DNA of 64,000 bases from JAUUSJ01 sp051880475. GTDB lineage: Bacteria; Bacillota; Clostridia; Lachnospirales; Lachnospiraceae. The translations under genes and the position numbers were made by a program. Below, piece after piece: positions 26,337 through 33,812 of this stretch. The DNA lies in the NCBI GenBank assembly GCA_051880475.1, contig JBJEOA010000060.1, positions 26,945 to 90,944 on the forward strand, in the 5' to 3' direction. The notes under the pieces are model-generated. The model was not told where the DNA came from and did no database searches. It worked only from the letters and a program-made list of their open reading frames with translations. Positions within the stretch are counted from its first letter, which is position 1. Each line of letters opens with the position of its first letter.

Positions 26337-27752
26337 ATGAACCAATTAAAAAAGGGAATGAGGATGTTTTTATTAATGTTAATGGCAGTTTCACTCTGTC
26401 TTGGAATATCCATGAAGGCAGAGGCAGCCAAAGTTTCTTCAGTAAAGTTTTCTAAATCAAGCTATACGATGTCACAAGGCTCAAAGAAAACATTAACAGT
26501 GTCAATTTCACCATCTAGTGAGAAAAAAAGAAAAGTAAATTTTAAGTCTAGCAATAGTTCTATTGTCAGTGTAAAAAGAAAAGCAAATAATAAAGTGGAG
26601 ATTACAGCAAAAAAAACAGGAACAGCTACGATTACGGCGACCGTAAGTGGAACAAAGATTAGGAAAACTTGTAAGATTCAGGTAAAAAAAGCGAAGGTAG
26701 CTACGAAAAAAGTGGCGATTTCTCAAAGCAGTGCAGTTATATATACAGGATACACAAAGACATTAAAGGCATCTGTAAGTCCATCTAATGCTACATATAA
26801 AAAGGTGACATGGTCATCTAGCAATACAAAGATTGCCACAGTAAGTTCAAGTGGTAAGGTTACAGCGAAAAAAGCAGGAAAAGTGACAATTACAGCTCAA
26901 GTAAAGGAAGCGAATAAAAAAGCAACTTGTAAGATTACAGTAAAAAATCCTACGATTAGTTTATCCCCTACAAGTAAGACGCTTTATGTGGGAGATGACA
27001 GTACATTGAAGGCGAAAGTTACACCGTCTAGTAGAAAAGTAATATGGTCATCTAGCAATACAAAAATTGCTACCATAAGTTCAAGTGGTAAAGTTACAGC
27101 GAAAAAAGCGGGAACTGTGACGATAACGGCAAAAATTAAAGATACGAGTATTAAGAAAACTTGTAAGGTGACGGTGAAAAATGTAGAGGCAAAAAAAGTG
27201 ACATTATCTGAAACAGCGGTAACTATTTATGTTGGACAGGGAAGAACATTGACAGCGAATGTTTCACCTTCTAACGCAACGAAGAAAGATGTCATATGGA
27301 CATCTAGTGATACAGCAGTTGCAGCAGTTAGCACAGTAGGTAAAATCGTTGGTAAAAAGGAAGGAACAGCTACGATTACAGTTAAAGTTTCAGGAACGAA
27401 TATTATAGATACTTGTAAGGTAACTGTAAAAAATAGAGCAGCCACACAGGCAGAGATTGCGAATAAATTTTACCATACATGGAAAAGTTCTCAGTATTCT
27501 GCCCAGATAGAAAATAGAATTACAAAAACACATATGTTTATTAACAATGAGAGTACGGGAAGCGAGTATAAAATTACAAAATCTCTTGTAAATTTAGACG
27601 GATCTATTTGGATTTATGCGACAATCCAAGATCCAACTCAGTATGGCTTATTTAAGATTTCAGCAAATGGAACTACGATGAAGGTATCCTACTCCCATGA
27701 TAATGGAAAAACATATTCCAATCCAGAGTATAATTTTACGAAAATAAAATAA
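26337..27752 (+). CDS. Secreted protein with four BIG2 (bacterial Ig-like) repeats
   Basis: A 471-residue exported protein: signal peptide (about residues 1-31, cut after AEA), then four BIG2 domains of ~85 residues each marked by KVTWSSSNTKIATVSSSGKV-type strands and GTATITA endings, and a ~100-residue C-terminal domain from about 373 that I do not recognise (KFYHTWKSSQ..., GSIWIYATIQD). BIG2 domains occur in surface adhesins and carbohydrate-active proteins. No LPxTG, SLH or choline-binding anchor is visible. Very Lys/Ser/Thr-rich. GGGAGG at 26323-26328 sets the start. Confidence 0.88.
   Translation: MNQLKKGMRMFLLMLMAVSLCLGISMKAEAAKVSSVKFSKSSYTMSQGSKKTLTVSISPSSEKKRKVNFKSSNSSIVSVKRKANNKVEITAKKTGTATITATVSGTKIRKTCKIQVKKAKVATKKVAISQSSAVIYTGYTKTLKASVSPSNATYKKVTWSSSNTKIATVSSSGKVTAKKAGKVTITAQVKEANKKATCKITVKNPTISLSPTSKTLYVGDDSTLKAKVTPSSRKVIWSSSNTKIATISSSGKVTAKKAGTVTITAKIKDTSIKKTCKVTVKNVEAKKVTLSETAVTIYVGQGRTLTANVSPSNATKKDVIWTSSDTAVAAVSTVGKIVGKKEGTATITVKVSGTNIIDTCKVTVKNRAATQAEIANKFYHTWKSSQYSAQIENRITKTHMFINNESTGSEYKITKSLVNLDGSIWIYATIQDPTQYGLFKISANGTTMKVSYSHDNGKTYSNPEYNFTKIK
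26811..27114 (+). repeat. Internal DNA duplication within BIG2 repeats
   Basis: The 70-base segments 26811-26880 and 27045-27114 differ at about six positions, mostly silent. It is the most recent duplication within the BIG2 array. Confidence 0.85.
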
Positions 27753-27833
27753 TAGTTTGACAAGATTTTCATATTAAATTTTCTTACAATAGTCTCTTCA
27801 CTATTTTAAAATCAAGAAAAATCAGAAAATTAA

Positions 27834-27862
27834 TTGAAAGAGTATATATAGTATGGTATAAT
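27834..27862 (+). promoter_or_regulatory. Promoter for the second BIG2 protein gene
   Basis: TTGAAA at 27834-27839, 17-base spacer with extended TGG, TATAAT at 27857-27862; short leader. Confidence 0.65.
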
Positions 27863-27885
27863 AATTTTAAAGGAGGAGAGAAATT

Positions 27886-28761
27886 ATGAAGAAGAAAATA
27901 GTATCATTATTTTTATGCCTTGGAATATTAGTGGCATGTTTTATGAGTCCTATTATTACAAAGGCAGATGTAATTCAGGCGGCAGTAACGGAAGTTAAGC
28001 TTAACCAGTCCGTCATAACAGTAAGGGTTGGAAAAACTGCCACGTTAAAAGCTACCATTTATCCTATCAGCTCTAATTATTTAAATGTCTCATTTAAAGC
28101 TAGCAATTCTAATATAAGCCTGAAAAAGATTTCTCATAATTCTATTTCTGTTACGGGAAAGAAGGCTGGAACATCGACAATTACTGCAATCGCAAGAGCA
28201 ACGGGAAGTATCGTTGATGTAAAAAAAGAATGTAAGGTGATTATTAGCAGTGGAGCTATTATCGCACCAAAGAGTGTTAAAATCTCTTCTGACTCAAAGA
28301 CTAGCTCTAAGACAACGTATATAGGAGATAGTTGCACATTAAAAGCAACAGTATCTCCTTCTAATGCTACTAATAAAAATATTACTTGGAAATCTAGCGA
28401 TACTACGATTGCTGTTGTAGATTCAAAAGGTAAGGTAAGTGGTAAGACTTCTGGTACAGTTACAATTACAGCCACTATTACGGGAACGAATATTAAGGAC
28501 ACCTATAAAGTAATAGTAAAAAGAAAAAGTCTTAAGATAGCTCCTACCTCCCTTACTTTGAATGTAGGGAATAAGAAAAAGATAGAGGTAGTTAAGGTGG
28601 CACCAAGCAATGCCAAAATTATTTGGAGGAGTAATAATCCATCTGTCGCAACGGTAGATTCACTTGGCAATGTAAGAGCGAAAAAGAGTGGAAATGCTAC
28701 GATTACCGCAGCTATATATGGAGCAAATGTACAAAAAAGATGTAAAGTGACCGTGAAGTAG
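27886..28761 (+). CDS. Secreted protein with three BIG2 repeats
   Basis: A 291-residue paralogue of the preceding gene. Signal peptide (about residues 1-27, ending TKADV), then three BIG2 repeats with the hallmarks NITWKSSDTTIAVVDSKGKV and KIIWRSNNPSVATVDSLGNV. The first repeat is more divergent. There is no C-terminal extra domain and no cell-wall anchor, unlike the neighbour's unknown tail. It has its own promoter and a strong terminator, so it is a separate unit. Function is likely extracellular binding; nothing finer can be said. Confidence 0.87.
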   Translation: MKKKIVSLFLCLGILVACFMSPIITKADVIQAAVTEVKLNQSVITVRVGKTATLKATIYPISSNYLNVSFKASNSNISLKKISHNSISVTGKKAGTSTITAIARATGSIVDVKKECKVIISSGAIIAPKSVKISSDSKTSSKTTYIGDSCTLKATVSPSNATNKNITWKSSDTTIAVVDSKGKVSGKTSGTVTITATITGTNIKDTYKVIVKRKSLKIAPTSLTLNVGNKKKIEVVKVAPSNAKIIWRSNNPSVATVDSLGNVRAKKSGNATITAAIYGANVQKRCKVTVK

Positions 28762-28812
28762 AATTTCACTCTTGTGAGAAAATACTTTTTGATGAATGTA
28801 AAAAAGAAGGAC

Positions 28813-28877
28813 AAAATAAAATCCCTATCTTATAGAAAATACCAGTTATGGCTTCTATAAGATGGGGATTTTATTTT
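28813..28877. terminator. Strong hairpin terminator after the second BIG2 gene
   Basis: A ~25-base stem (28813-28838 with 28853-28877) joins AAAATAAAATCCC and GGGGATTTTATTTT arms with few mismatches. A/T runs on both sides would allow use in both directions. Confidence 0.88.
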
Positions 28878-28911
28878 ATATATTTTAAATTTACAAAAGT
28901 ACATAAGAGGA

Positions 28912-29014
28912 GCCGGTAGTATTAGGGGGAAGCTACCGGCATATGAAAAAAATGAAAAAAAGTTTTTATAGTAATCTCTCGATTACTATGGTTAACAGTA
29001 TAAGAGAAAACTGT
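28912..29014. other. Three successive hairpins in a gene-free stretch
   Basis: Perfect inverted repeats follow one another: GCCGGTAG/CTACCGGC (28912-28919, 28933-28940), ATAGTAAT/ATTACTAT (28968-28975, 28982-28989) and ACAGT/ACTGT (28995-28999, 29010-29014). No gene is seen between 28762 and 29164. They may be part of a non-coding RNA or protein-binding sites. Confidence 0.45.
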
Positions 29015-29118
29015 GATTTAAGTATGATAGAAATATGAAAAAACTGTGAAATATTCACAAATTATAAGATGAAAATTGTATAATTTGTAGATTTTACAGT
29101 TTTTATCTCTTACATAAT

Positions 29119-29152
29119 TTATGGCTGCCCATATGGGCAGCCATGTCAGTTT
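29119..29152 (+). repeat. Dispersed intergenic hairpin, copy 4, with a perfect 24-base palindrome
   Basis: 29121-29144 is a perfect palindrome starting ATGGCTGCCCAT. The flanks (TTTATGGCTGCC... and ATGTCAGTTTA) match the copy at 32443. It sits 20 bases after the stop of the minus-strand flippase gene and may also end its transcript. Confidence 0.7.
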
Positions 29153-29164
29153 ATCTATTATAAT

Positions 29165-30799
29165 TTATTTTATAAGATGTAATTTTTTATAAACTTTTAA
29201 TAGTTTTGTTCCAAGAGGCATATCCAAAAGGTCTTCTTTTGTAACAACCTTGAAAATAGGCAATGTAATTGCATAAACCAAAACAGCAATTAAAATAGCT
29301 GGAATAATGGATATAATATTGGAGTAAATAATAAAATGATGAATTCCATGGTAAACAACATAAGCTGCCACTCCCATAATGAGGGAACAAATAAGAGGAA
29401 GAATAAATGTTGTTTTTATCTCCTGCTTATAAGATAAATGCTTTCCAACTGCAATCCAGTTTAAAATACATACGACAAGAGGAAATGTGACATTTCCTAT
29501 TACCATACCATAAACTCCCAAGTGAAGAAAATTTAGTAAGACATATACTAAACCGACATGAATGACTAAGGAGATTGCGGAGTGGATAACAGAAAGTTTT
29601 AATAAATCCACACCCTGTAATACGGCATTTGTCACAGTGGAGAGTGAGAAAAATACAACGGCAGAACATCCGATTACCATTAAGTTTCTTGTAAGAACAG
29701 TATTATCTTTGAAAACTAACTGCATAATAGGGCAAGCTAACGCACCCATACCAACTGCAGAAGGAATTGCGATTAGCATATTGAACTTAATCGTGGAGTA
29801 AATTTTTTGTTGTACTTCTTCATTCTTTCCTTGGACTCTTGATGTAACAATACTTGGAATCATAGAGGTTCCAAGAGCAGTGGCTATGGCGACAGGCACA
29901 TTTGTAAGGAGGCGGTATTTTCCAGAGTAAATACCAAGCCAAGAAGCTCTTTGGCTCTCTCCAAATCCTTGTCTAGCCATTAAAATATTAAATAAGGAAT
30001 TATCAATAATACCACTTAATTGATAGATTGTCTGGCTTAAAATAATTGGCACAATTGTTAGGATTAATAGCTTAAAAATCTGTCCATAGCTTTCTGTATT
30101 TTGATTAGCTTGAAATTGCCTTGAATTGCTCAGGGATGATTTTTTAGTCATATACATAAAAAGAAGGAGAATAAAGGCAGCTACAGCACCAGAAAATGTA
30201 CCAAATGTACCGCCAGCGGCACCAAAGGCAGCCGCATTTGGAAGTTCTGCGTATTTTTTTATAAAGTAGAAAGAAGCTACTACGCTGACAACGGCATTTA
30301 CAATCTGTTCAATTACTTGAGAGATGGATGTCGGAATCATAGTATTCTTTCCTTGGAAAAATCCTCTAAATACACCCATGACGGAAAATACCAATATGGT
30401 AGGAACAAGCATCATTAATGGAAAAGCACTATTTGGGCTTTTGAAAACGTGAAGTGCGATAAAATCAGCTCCAAACCAAATAGCTAAGGTCATAATTGTT
30501 CCGATACTTGCGGCAAAAAGCATAGCGACATGAAAAATTCGCTGAGAATTTTGATATTCTCCAAGAACGTCTTTTGCGGCGATTAATTTAGAAACAGCGA
30601 GAGGTAAACTGTAGGAAGAGAGAATTAATCCTAGATTATACATCTCATAAGCTGTATTATAATAGCCGATACCTTCGTTTCCTAAAATATTGGTCATAGG
30701 GATTTTGTAAATCAGACCGATGATTCTCACGATAATTGATGCGGCAGCTAAAATAGAACCTTGCACCAAAAAGTCACTTGTATTCTTTTTTTTGTTCAT
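29165..30799 (-). CDS. SpoVB/MurJ-like polysaccharide flippase (MOP superfamily)
   Basis: A 544-residue multi-spanning membrane protein with about 14 hydrophobic segments. The start FLVQGSILAAASIIVRIIGLIYKIP and MGVFRGFFQGKNTMIPTSISQVIEQI are characteristic of the SpoVB/polysaccharide biosynthesis branch, which flips lipid-linked glycans such as lipid II. Could be SpoVB, a vegetative MurJ-like flippase or an exopolysaccharide flippase; context does not decide. AAGGTTGAT lies before the ATG. Divergent from the binding-protein gene at 31115. Confidence 0.9.
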   Translation of the reverse strand: MNKKKNTSDFLVQGSILAAASIIVRIIGLIYKIPMTNILGNEGIGYYNTAYEMYNLGLILSSYSLPLAVSKLIAAKDVLGEYQNSQRIFHVAMLFAASIGTIMTLAIWFGADFIALHVFKSPNSAFPLMMLVPTILVFSVMGVFRGFFQGKNTMIPTSISQVIEQIVNAVVSVVASFYFIKKYAELPNAAAFGAAGGTFGTFSGAVAAFILLLFMYMTKKSSLSNSRQFQANQNTESYGQIFKLLILTIVPIILSQTIYQLSGIIDNSLFNILMARQGFGESQRASWLGIYSGKYRLLTNVPVAIATALGTSMIPSIVTSRVQGKNEEVQQKIYSTIKFNMLIAIPSAVGMGALACPIMQLVFKDNTVLTRNLMVIGCSAVVFFSLSTVTNAVLQGVDLLKLSVIHSAISLVIHVGLVYVLLNFLHLGVYGMVIGNVTFPLVVCILNWIAVGKHLSYKQEIKTTFILPLICSLIMGVAAYVVYHGIHHFIIYSNIISIIPAILIAVLVYAITLPIFKVVTKEDLLDMPLGTKLLKVYKKLHLIK

Positions 30800-30961
30800 A
30801 ATATCAACCTTCGTTATTCTATAGTTTTGAAGTTTTAAGTTTACTATGAAAGTTCCAATTCGGCGATTAGTAATCGGACTTTCATTTATAGTTATGTCTG
30901 TGAGGACAAAAATCTCAGTTTGCTATTATATTCATCTTAGTAAAGCAATACTACTCTATAT

Positions 30962-30991
30962 AGTATAGCATAGAAATATGCAATAAAACAA
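30962..30991 (-). promoter_or_regulatory. Promoter for the flippase gene (minus strand)
   Basis: Reverse strand TTGTTT (30986-30991), 18-base spacer with extended TGC, TATACT (30962-30967). Confidence 0.45.
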
Positions 30992-31024
30992 GAGAAGAAA
31001 GACAGAAAAAGAGAAGAAAAGACA

Positions 31025-31053
31025 TTGATTTTGTGAAAAAATTTCGATAAGAT
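31025..31053 (+). promoter_or_regulatory. Promoter for the sugar-type binding protein
   Basis: TTGATT at 31025-31030, 17-base spacer, TAAGAT at 31048-31053. Confidence 0.45.
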
Positions 31054-31114
31054 AATATAGAAGAAGTATAAGACTAATCTATATAGAGATTATAGAAATC
31101 ATAAAAAGAAAGAG

Positions 31115-32170
31115 ATGAGAAATTTGCGACGAAGACTAATATTATGGTTGATTTTTGGAATATTATGTTTAGGAACTTTATCATGCAAACATAATATTTT
31201 GACTATGAAGTATAAAGAAAATATAGAAGTGGAAGAAAGTCTCAGTGAACAGATAGAAAAAAGTAAAAAAGATGCCATTCAAGGGAGTGAAATTGTAGAA
31301 ATTTATATTATAACTCCATCCTATATTAATCCATTTTTTAAGGCAGAGGCAGAGATAATAACAAAAAAACTTAAGGAATATGGGTATCAAGTACGAGTGG
31401 TATCTCATACTGATAATACAAAGGAACAAGATGAATTATTTAGGGAAGCGATAGAAGGCGAAGCTGCCGCAATTATTTGTGATAATGCAGACAGCAGGCT
31501 TTCAGCGGAAATGATTTCTAAAGCAAAAGAAGAAGGAGTAATCACAATTTTAGTTGACCGAGGAATTGAGGAAGAGGGGATAGCCTTTGCTCAAATTTTA
31601 TCCGATAATTATCAGGGAGCTGCCTTGGCAGTGAAACAATTTATAGAGGAGATGGAGGGAGAGGGCAAATATATAGAACTTCTCGGACTTGAGTCAGATG
31701 AAAATGCTGCGACTAGGAGCGAGGCGTTTCATTTCCATTTAGATAAGATAGAGGAAATGGAAATGATTGCGCAAGAGAGAGCAGATTGGGATTTAACTAA
31801 AGCACAGGAAATTATTTCTAATTTATTGGAAAAAAACAAAGATGTCAAGGGAATTATATGTGGAAATGACACGATGGCTTTGGGGGCGTTAGACGCTGTG
31901 CAAAAGGCTAATTTAGATCATGAGGTGATTATCACTGGAATGGATGGAAGTGATGATGTGATTGATGAGATAAAAAAGGGGAATATAAAAGCTACAGTAC
32001 TCCAGCCGGTAGATAAAATTGCCGATACTGCGGTGACAAAGATTCATAATTATTTGACAAAGGAAAAGGAAAATCCAGTAGAAGTAGAAACTATTCCTTG
32101 CATATTAGTGACGAAAGAAAATGCAGAGTATATTACGAATTTTGAGTATCATGAATTGGAAAAAGAGTAA
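31115..32170 (+). CDS. Substrate-binding protein of the RbsB/LacI periplasmic-binding fold
   Basis: A 351-residue exported protein: hydrophobic N-terminus with a Cys in LGTLSCKH (an imperfect lipobox), charged spacer, then a type I periplasmic-binding fold with PSYINPFFKAEAEII, AIICDNADS and GIICGNDTMALGALDAVQKA, all typical of sugar-binding RbsB-like proteins. No transporter membrane or ATPase genes are adjacent, so it is either an orphan or a sensor for another system. The Shine-Dalgarno is weak. Confidence 0.82.
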   Translation: MRNLRRRLILWLIFGILCLGTLSCKHNILTMKYKENIEVEESLSEQIEKSKKDAIQGSEIVEIYIITPSYINPFFKAEAEIITKKLKEYGYQVRVVSHTDNTKEQDELFREAIEGEAAAIICDNADSRLSAEMISKAKEEGVITILVDRGIEEEGIAFAQILSDNYQGAALAVKQFIEEMEGEGKYIELLGLESDENAATRSEAFHFHLDKIEEMEMIAQERADWDLTKAQEIISNLLEKNKDVKGIICGNDTMALGALDAVQKANLDHEVIITGMDGSDDVIDEIKKGNIKATVLQPVDKIADTAVTKIHNYLTKEKENPVEVETIPCILVTKENAEYITNFEYHELEKE

Positions 32171-32284
32171 GTAATAACAAACAAAGTTAAGCTCAGAACA
32201 ACAAAAGTAGTGCTTGACTAAAACTATTTTGGCATAGTAAAATAAGAAAACTAAAAAAAATAACTATGAATAAGAAATGTCGAT

Positions 32285-32440
32285 AAGACCAGTTGACCTT
32301 GCTATAAGATATGAAATAATTCATATTATATATAACATCCAATACTGATCAGACTGTGAAGTTTTCTTCATGTAAGTCGGGCCTATTTGGCAGCAGATAA
32401 TCTGCGGGACAGTGTATGTATATTGTTCTGCGGATTTTTT
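32285..32440 (+). promoter_or_regulatory. Probable NiCo (czcD-type) riboswitch with terminator
   Basis: Lies upstream of a cation diffusion facilitator gene. The segment contains CGGGCC...GGCAGC and CTGCGGGACAG, resembling the conserved core of NiCo riboswitches. Its last part, AATCTGCGGGACAG (32399-32412), pairs through several G-U pairs with TTGTTCTGCGGATT (32423-32436), followed by a T tract, so the conserved GGGACAG would be locked in a terminator unless Ni/Co binds. Family assignment is from memory of the motif and gene context. Confidence 0.6.
32309..32326. promoter_or_regulatory. Operator-like inverted repeat before the metal exporter gene
   Basis: ATATGAA, four bases, TTCATAT: a perfect 7-base inverted repeat close to a TTGACC (32293-32298) -35-like element. 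The TGAA/TTCA core recalls ArsR/SmtB-family metal-sensor sites, but the spacing is shorter than usual. Confidence 0.4.
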
Positions 32441-32442
32441 TA

Positions 32443-32477
32443 TTCATGGCTGCCTGTAAATACAGGTATGTCAGTTT
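32443..32477 (+). repeat. Dispersed intergenic hairpin, copy 5
   Basis: TTCATGGCTGCCTG, loop, CAGGTATGTCAGTTTA. Stem CCTGT/ACAGG. Matches copy 1 on the opposite strand and shares both flanks with copy 4. Confidence 0.7.
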
Positions 32478-32563
32478 AAAAAATGAAATACTCCGCAATT
32501 AAGAGGAAGAATTGGGTTTTAAATAAGACAGCCATAAAAGTAAAAAAGAAACGGGGTATGAAA

Positions 32564-33487
32564 ATGAAACAAAATCAAGAAAAAGTAAGCTTAACAGATA
32601 GTGAAAAGAAAAAAATAGCGATGCGTGTGTCTAATGTAAGTATTGGTGTCAATATACTATTATCCGTTGGAAAACTATTGGCAGGAGTTATTGCCCACTC
32701 TAGTGCGATGATTTCCGATGCGGTACACTCGGCATCCGACGTGTTTAGTACCTTAATTGTCATTATTGGTATTCATATTTCGAGTAAAGAATCTGACGAA
32801 GAACATCAATATGGACATGAGAGACTTGAATGTGTTGCCTCTATTATCTTGGCGACGGTACTAGGAATTACAGGACTCGCAATAGGATATCAAGGAATTA
32901 CTAAGATTATGAGTGGAGTGCAGGGGACAAAACTGATCATTCCTGGAAAGTTGGCACTTATAGCTGCAATTTTCTCTATCTTAGTAAAAGAAGGATTGTA
33001 TTGGTATACGAGAAATGCGGCAAAGAAGACGAAATCAGGTGCACTTATGGCAGATGCATGGCATCATAGAAGCGATGCCCTATCTTCCATCGGAAGTTTA
33101 GTTGGTATTGGAGCTGCAATTTTAGGATTTCCAATTTTTGATCCAATAGCCAGTGTCGCCATTTGCTTTTGTATTTTTAAAGTTGCCTATGATATTTACA
33201 AAGATGCTGTATCTAAGATGTTGGATACTGCCTGTGATGCTCAGATAAATGAAAAAATGGAAAAAGTTATTTTAGCTCAGGACGGTGTGAGGGGAATAGA
33301 TTTATTAAAAACAAGACTATTTGGCTCTAAAATTTATGTCGATGTGGAAATTAGTGCAGACGCGACATTGACGTTAGAGGCCTCCCACGAAATTGCAGAA
33401 CAGGTACATCATAAAATAGAAGAAGAATTTGAAGATGTAAAACACTGTATGGTGCATGTAAATCCTTATAAAGAGAAAATAGCATAA
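32564..33487 (+). CDS. Cation diffusion facilitator family metal exporter
   Basis: Proton-driven efflux pump for divalent metals (Zn, Co, Ni, Fe or Mn). About 307 residues with six membrane segments. The tetrahedral transport site is visible as SDAVHSASD (TM2) and DAWHHRSDALSS (TM5), and the cytoplasmic C-terminal domain (about residues 225-300) is present, ending HCMVHVNPY. The frame runs back to 32483, but ACGGGG at 32551-32556 best fits the ATG at 32564. A probable NiCo riboswitch in the leader suggests Co/Ni export. Confidence 0.9.
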   Translation: MKQNQEKVSLTDSEKKKIAMRVSNVSIGVNILLSVGKLLAGVIAHSSAMISDAVHSASDVFSTLIVIIGIHISSKESDEEHQYGHERLECVASIILATVLGITGLAIGYQGITKIMSGVQGTKLIIPGKLALIAAIFSILVKEGLYWYTRNAAKKTKSGALMADAWHHRSDALSSIGSLVGIGAAILGFPIFDPIASVAICFCIFKVAYDIYKDAVSKMLDTACDAQINEKMEKVILAQDGVRGIDLLKTRLFGSKIYVDVEISADATLTLEASHEIAEQVHHKIEEEFEDVKHCMVHVNPYKEKIA

Positions 33488-33497
33488 AAATAAATTG

Positions 33498-33530
33498 GAG
33501 AGAGTAGAAAAATCTATTCTCTCTTTTTTT
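33498..33530 (+). terminator. Terminator after the metal exporter
   Basis: GAGAGAGTAGA (33498-33508) pairs with TCTATTCTCTC (33513-33523), followed by seven T residues. Confidence 0.9.
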
Positions 33531-33734
33531 ATCCCCTTAGATATGCGTTTGATACTATTATAAATGAGCTGCCAACTATCGAAAGGTAGTGGATTTTACG
33601 CTTCACTTTATAAATGTCCGTCTGATTAATACAATTGTACTAAAAATATAGCACAATTTTAAGAGCAATATTTTATAAAGATAGGAAAAAATGAATGAAA
33701 ATTTTCTTTTTTATGCAAAAACAATGACATTAGC

Positions 33735-33763
33735 TTGTGGTTTTAAATGGGTTGTGCTATACT
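33735..33763 (+). promoter_or_regulatory. Promoter for thrC
   Basis: TTGTGG at 33735-33740, 17-base spacer ending in an extended TGC, TATACT at 33758-33763. The start of transcription near 33770 excludes the upstream ATG at 33747 as the thrC start. Confidence 0.6.
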
Positions 33764-33812
33764 AAGTGGCGTAAATAATACGGAATATGAAGTAGAAAGG
33801 TTTGGTAAAAAG

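Larger units (their letters stand above)
30800..31114. other. Divergent intergenic region with two promoters and a hairpin
   Basis: Holds the minus-strand promoter for the flippase gene (30962-30991), the plus-strand promoter for the binding protein (31025-31053) and, within the flippase leader, an imperfect hairpin of ATGAAAGT...ACTTTCAT at 30846-30883. No gene is seen. Confidence 0.6.

Noticed and set aside
28134..28502. 122-codon minus-strand frame inside the second BIG2 gene, and similar frames in the first
   Set aside because: Repetitive Ser/Thr/Lys codons open the opposite strand; translations are low-complexity Val/Leu/Ile strings without a start signal.
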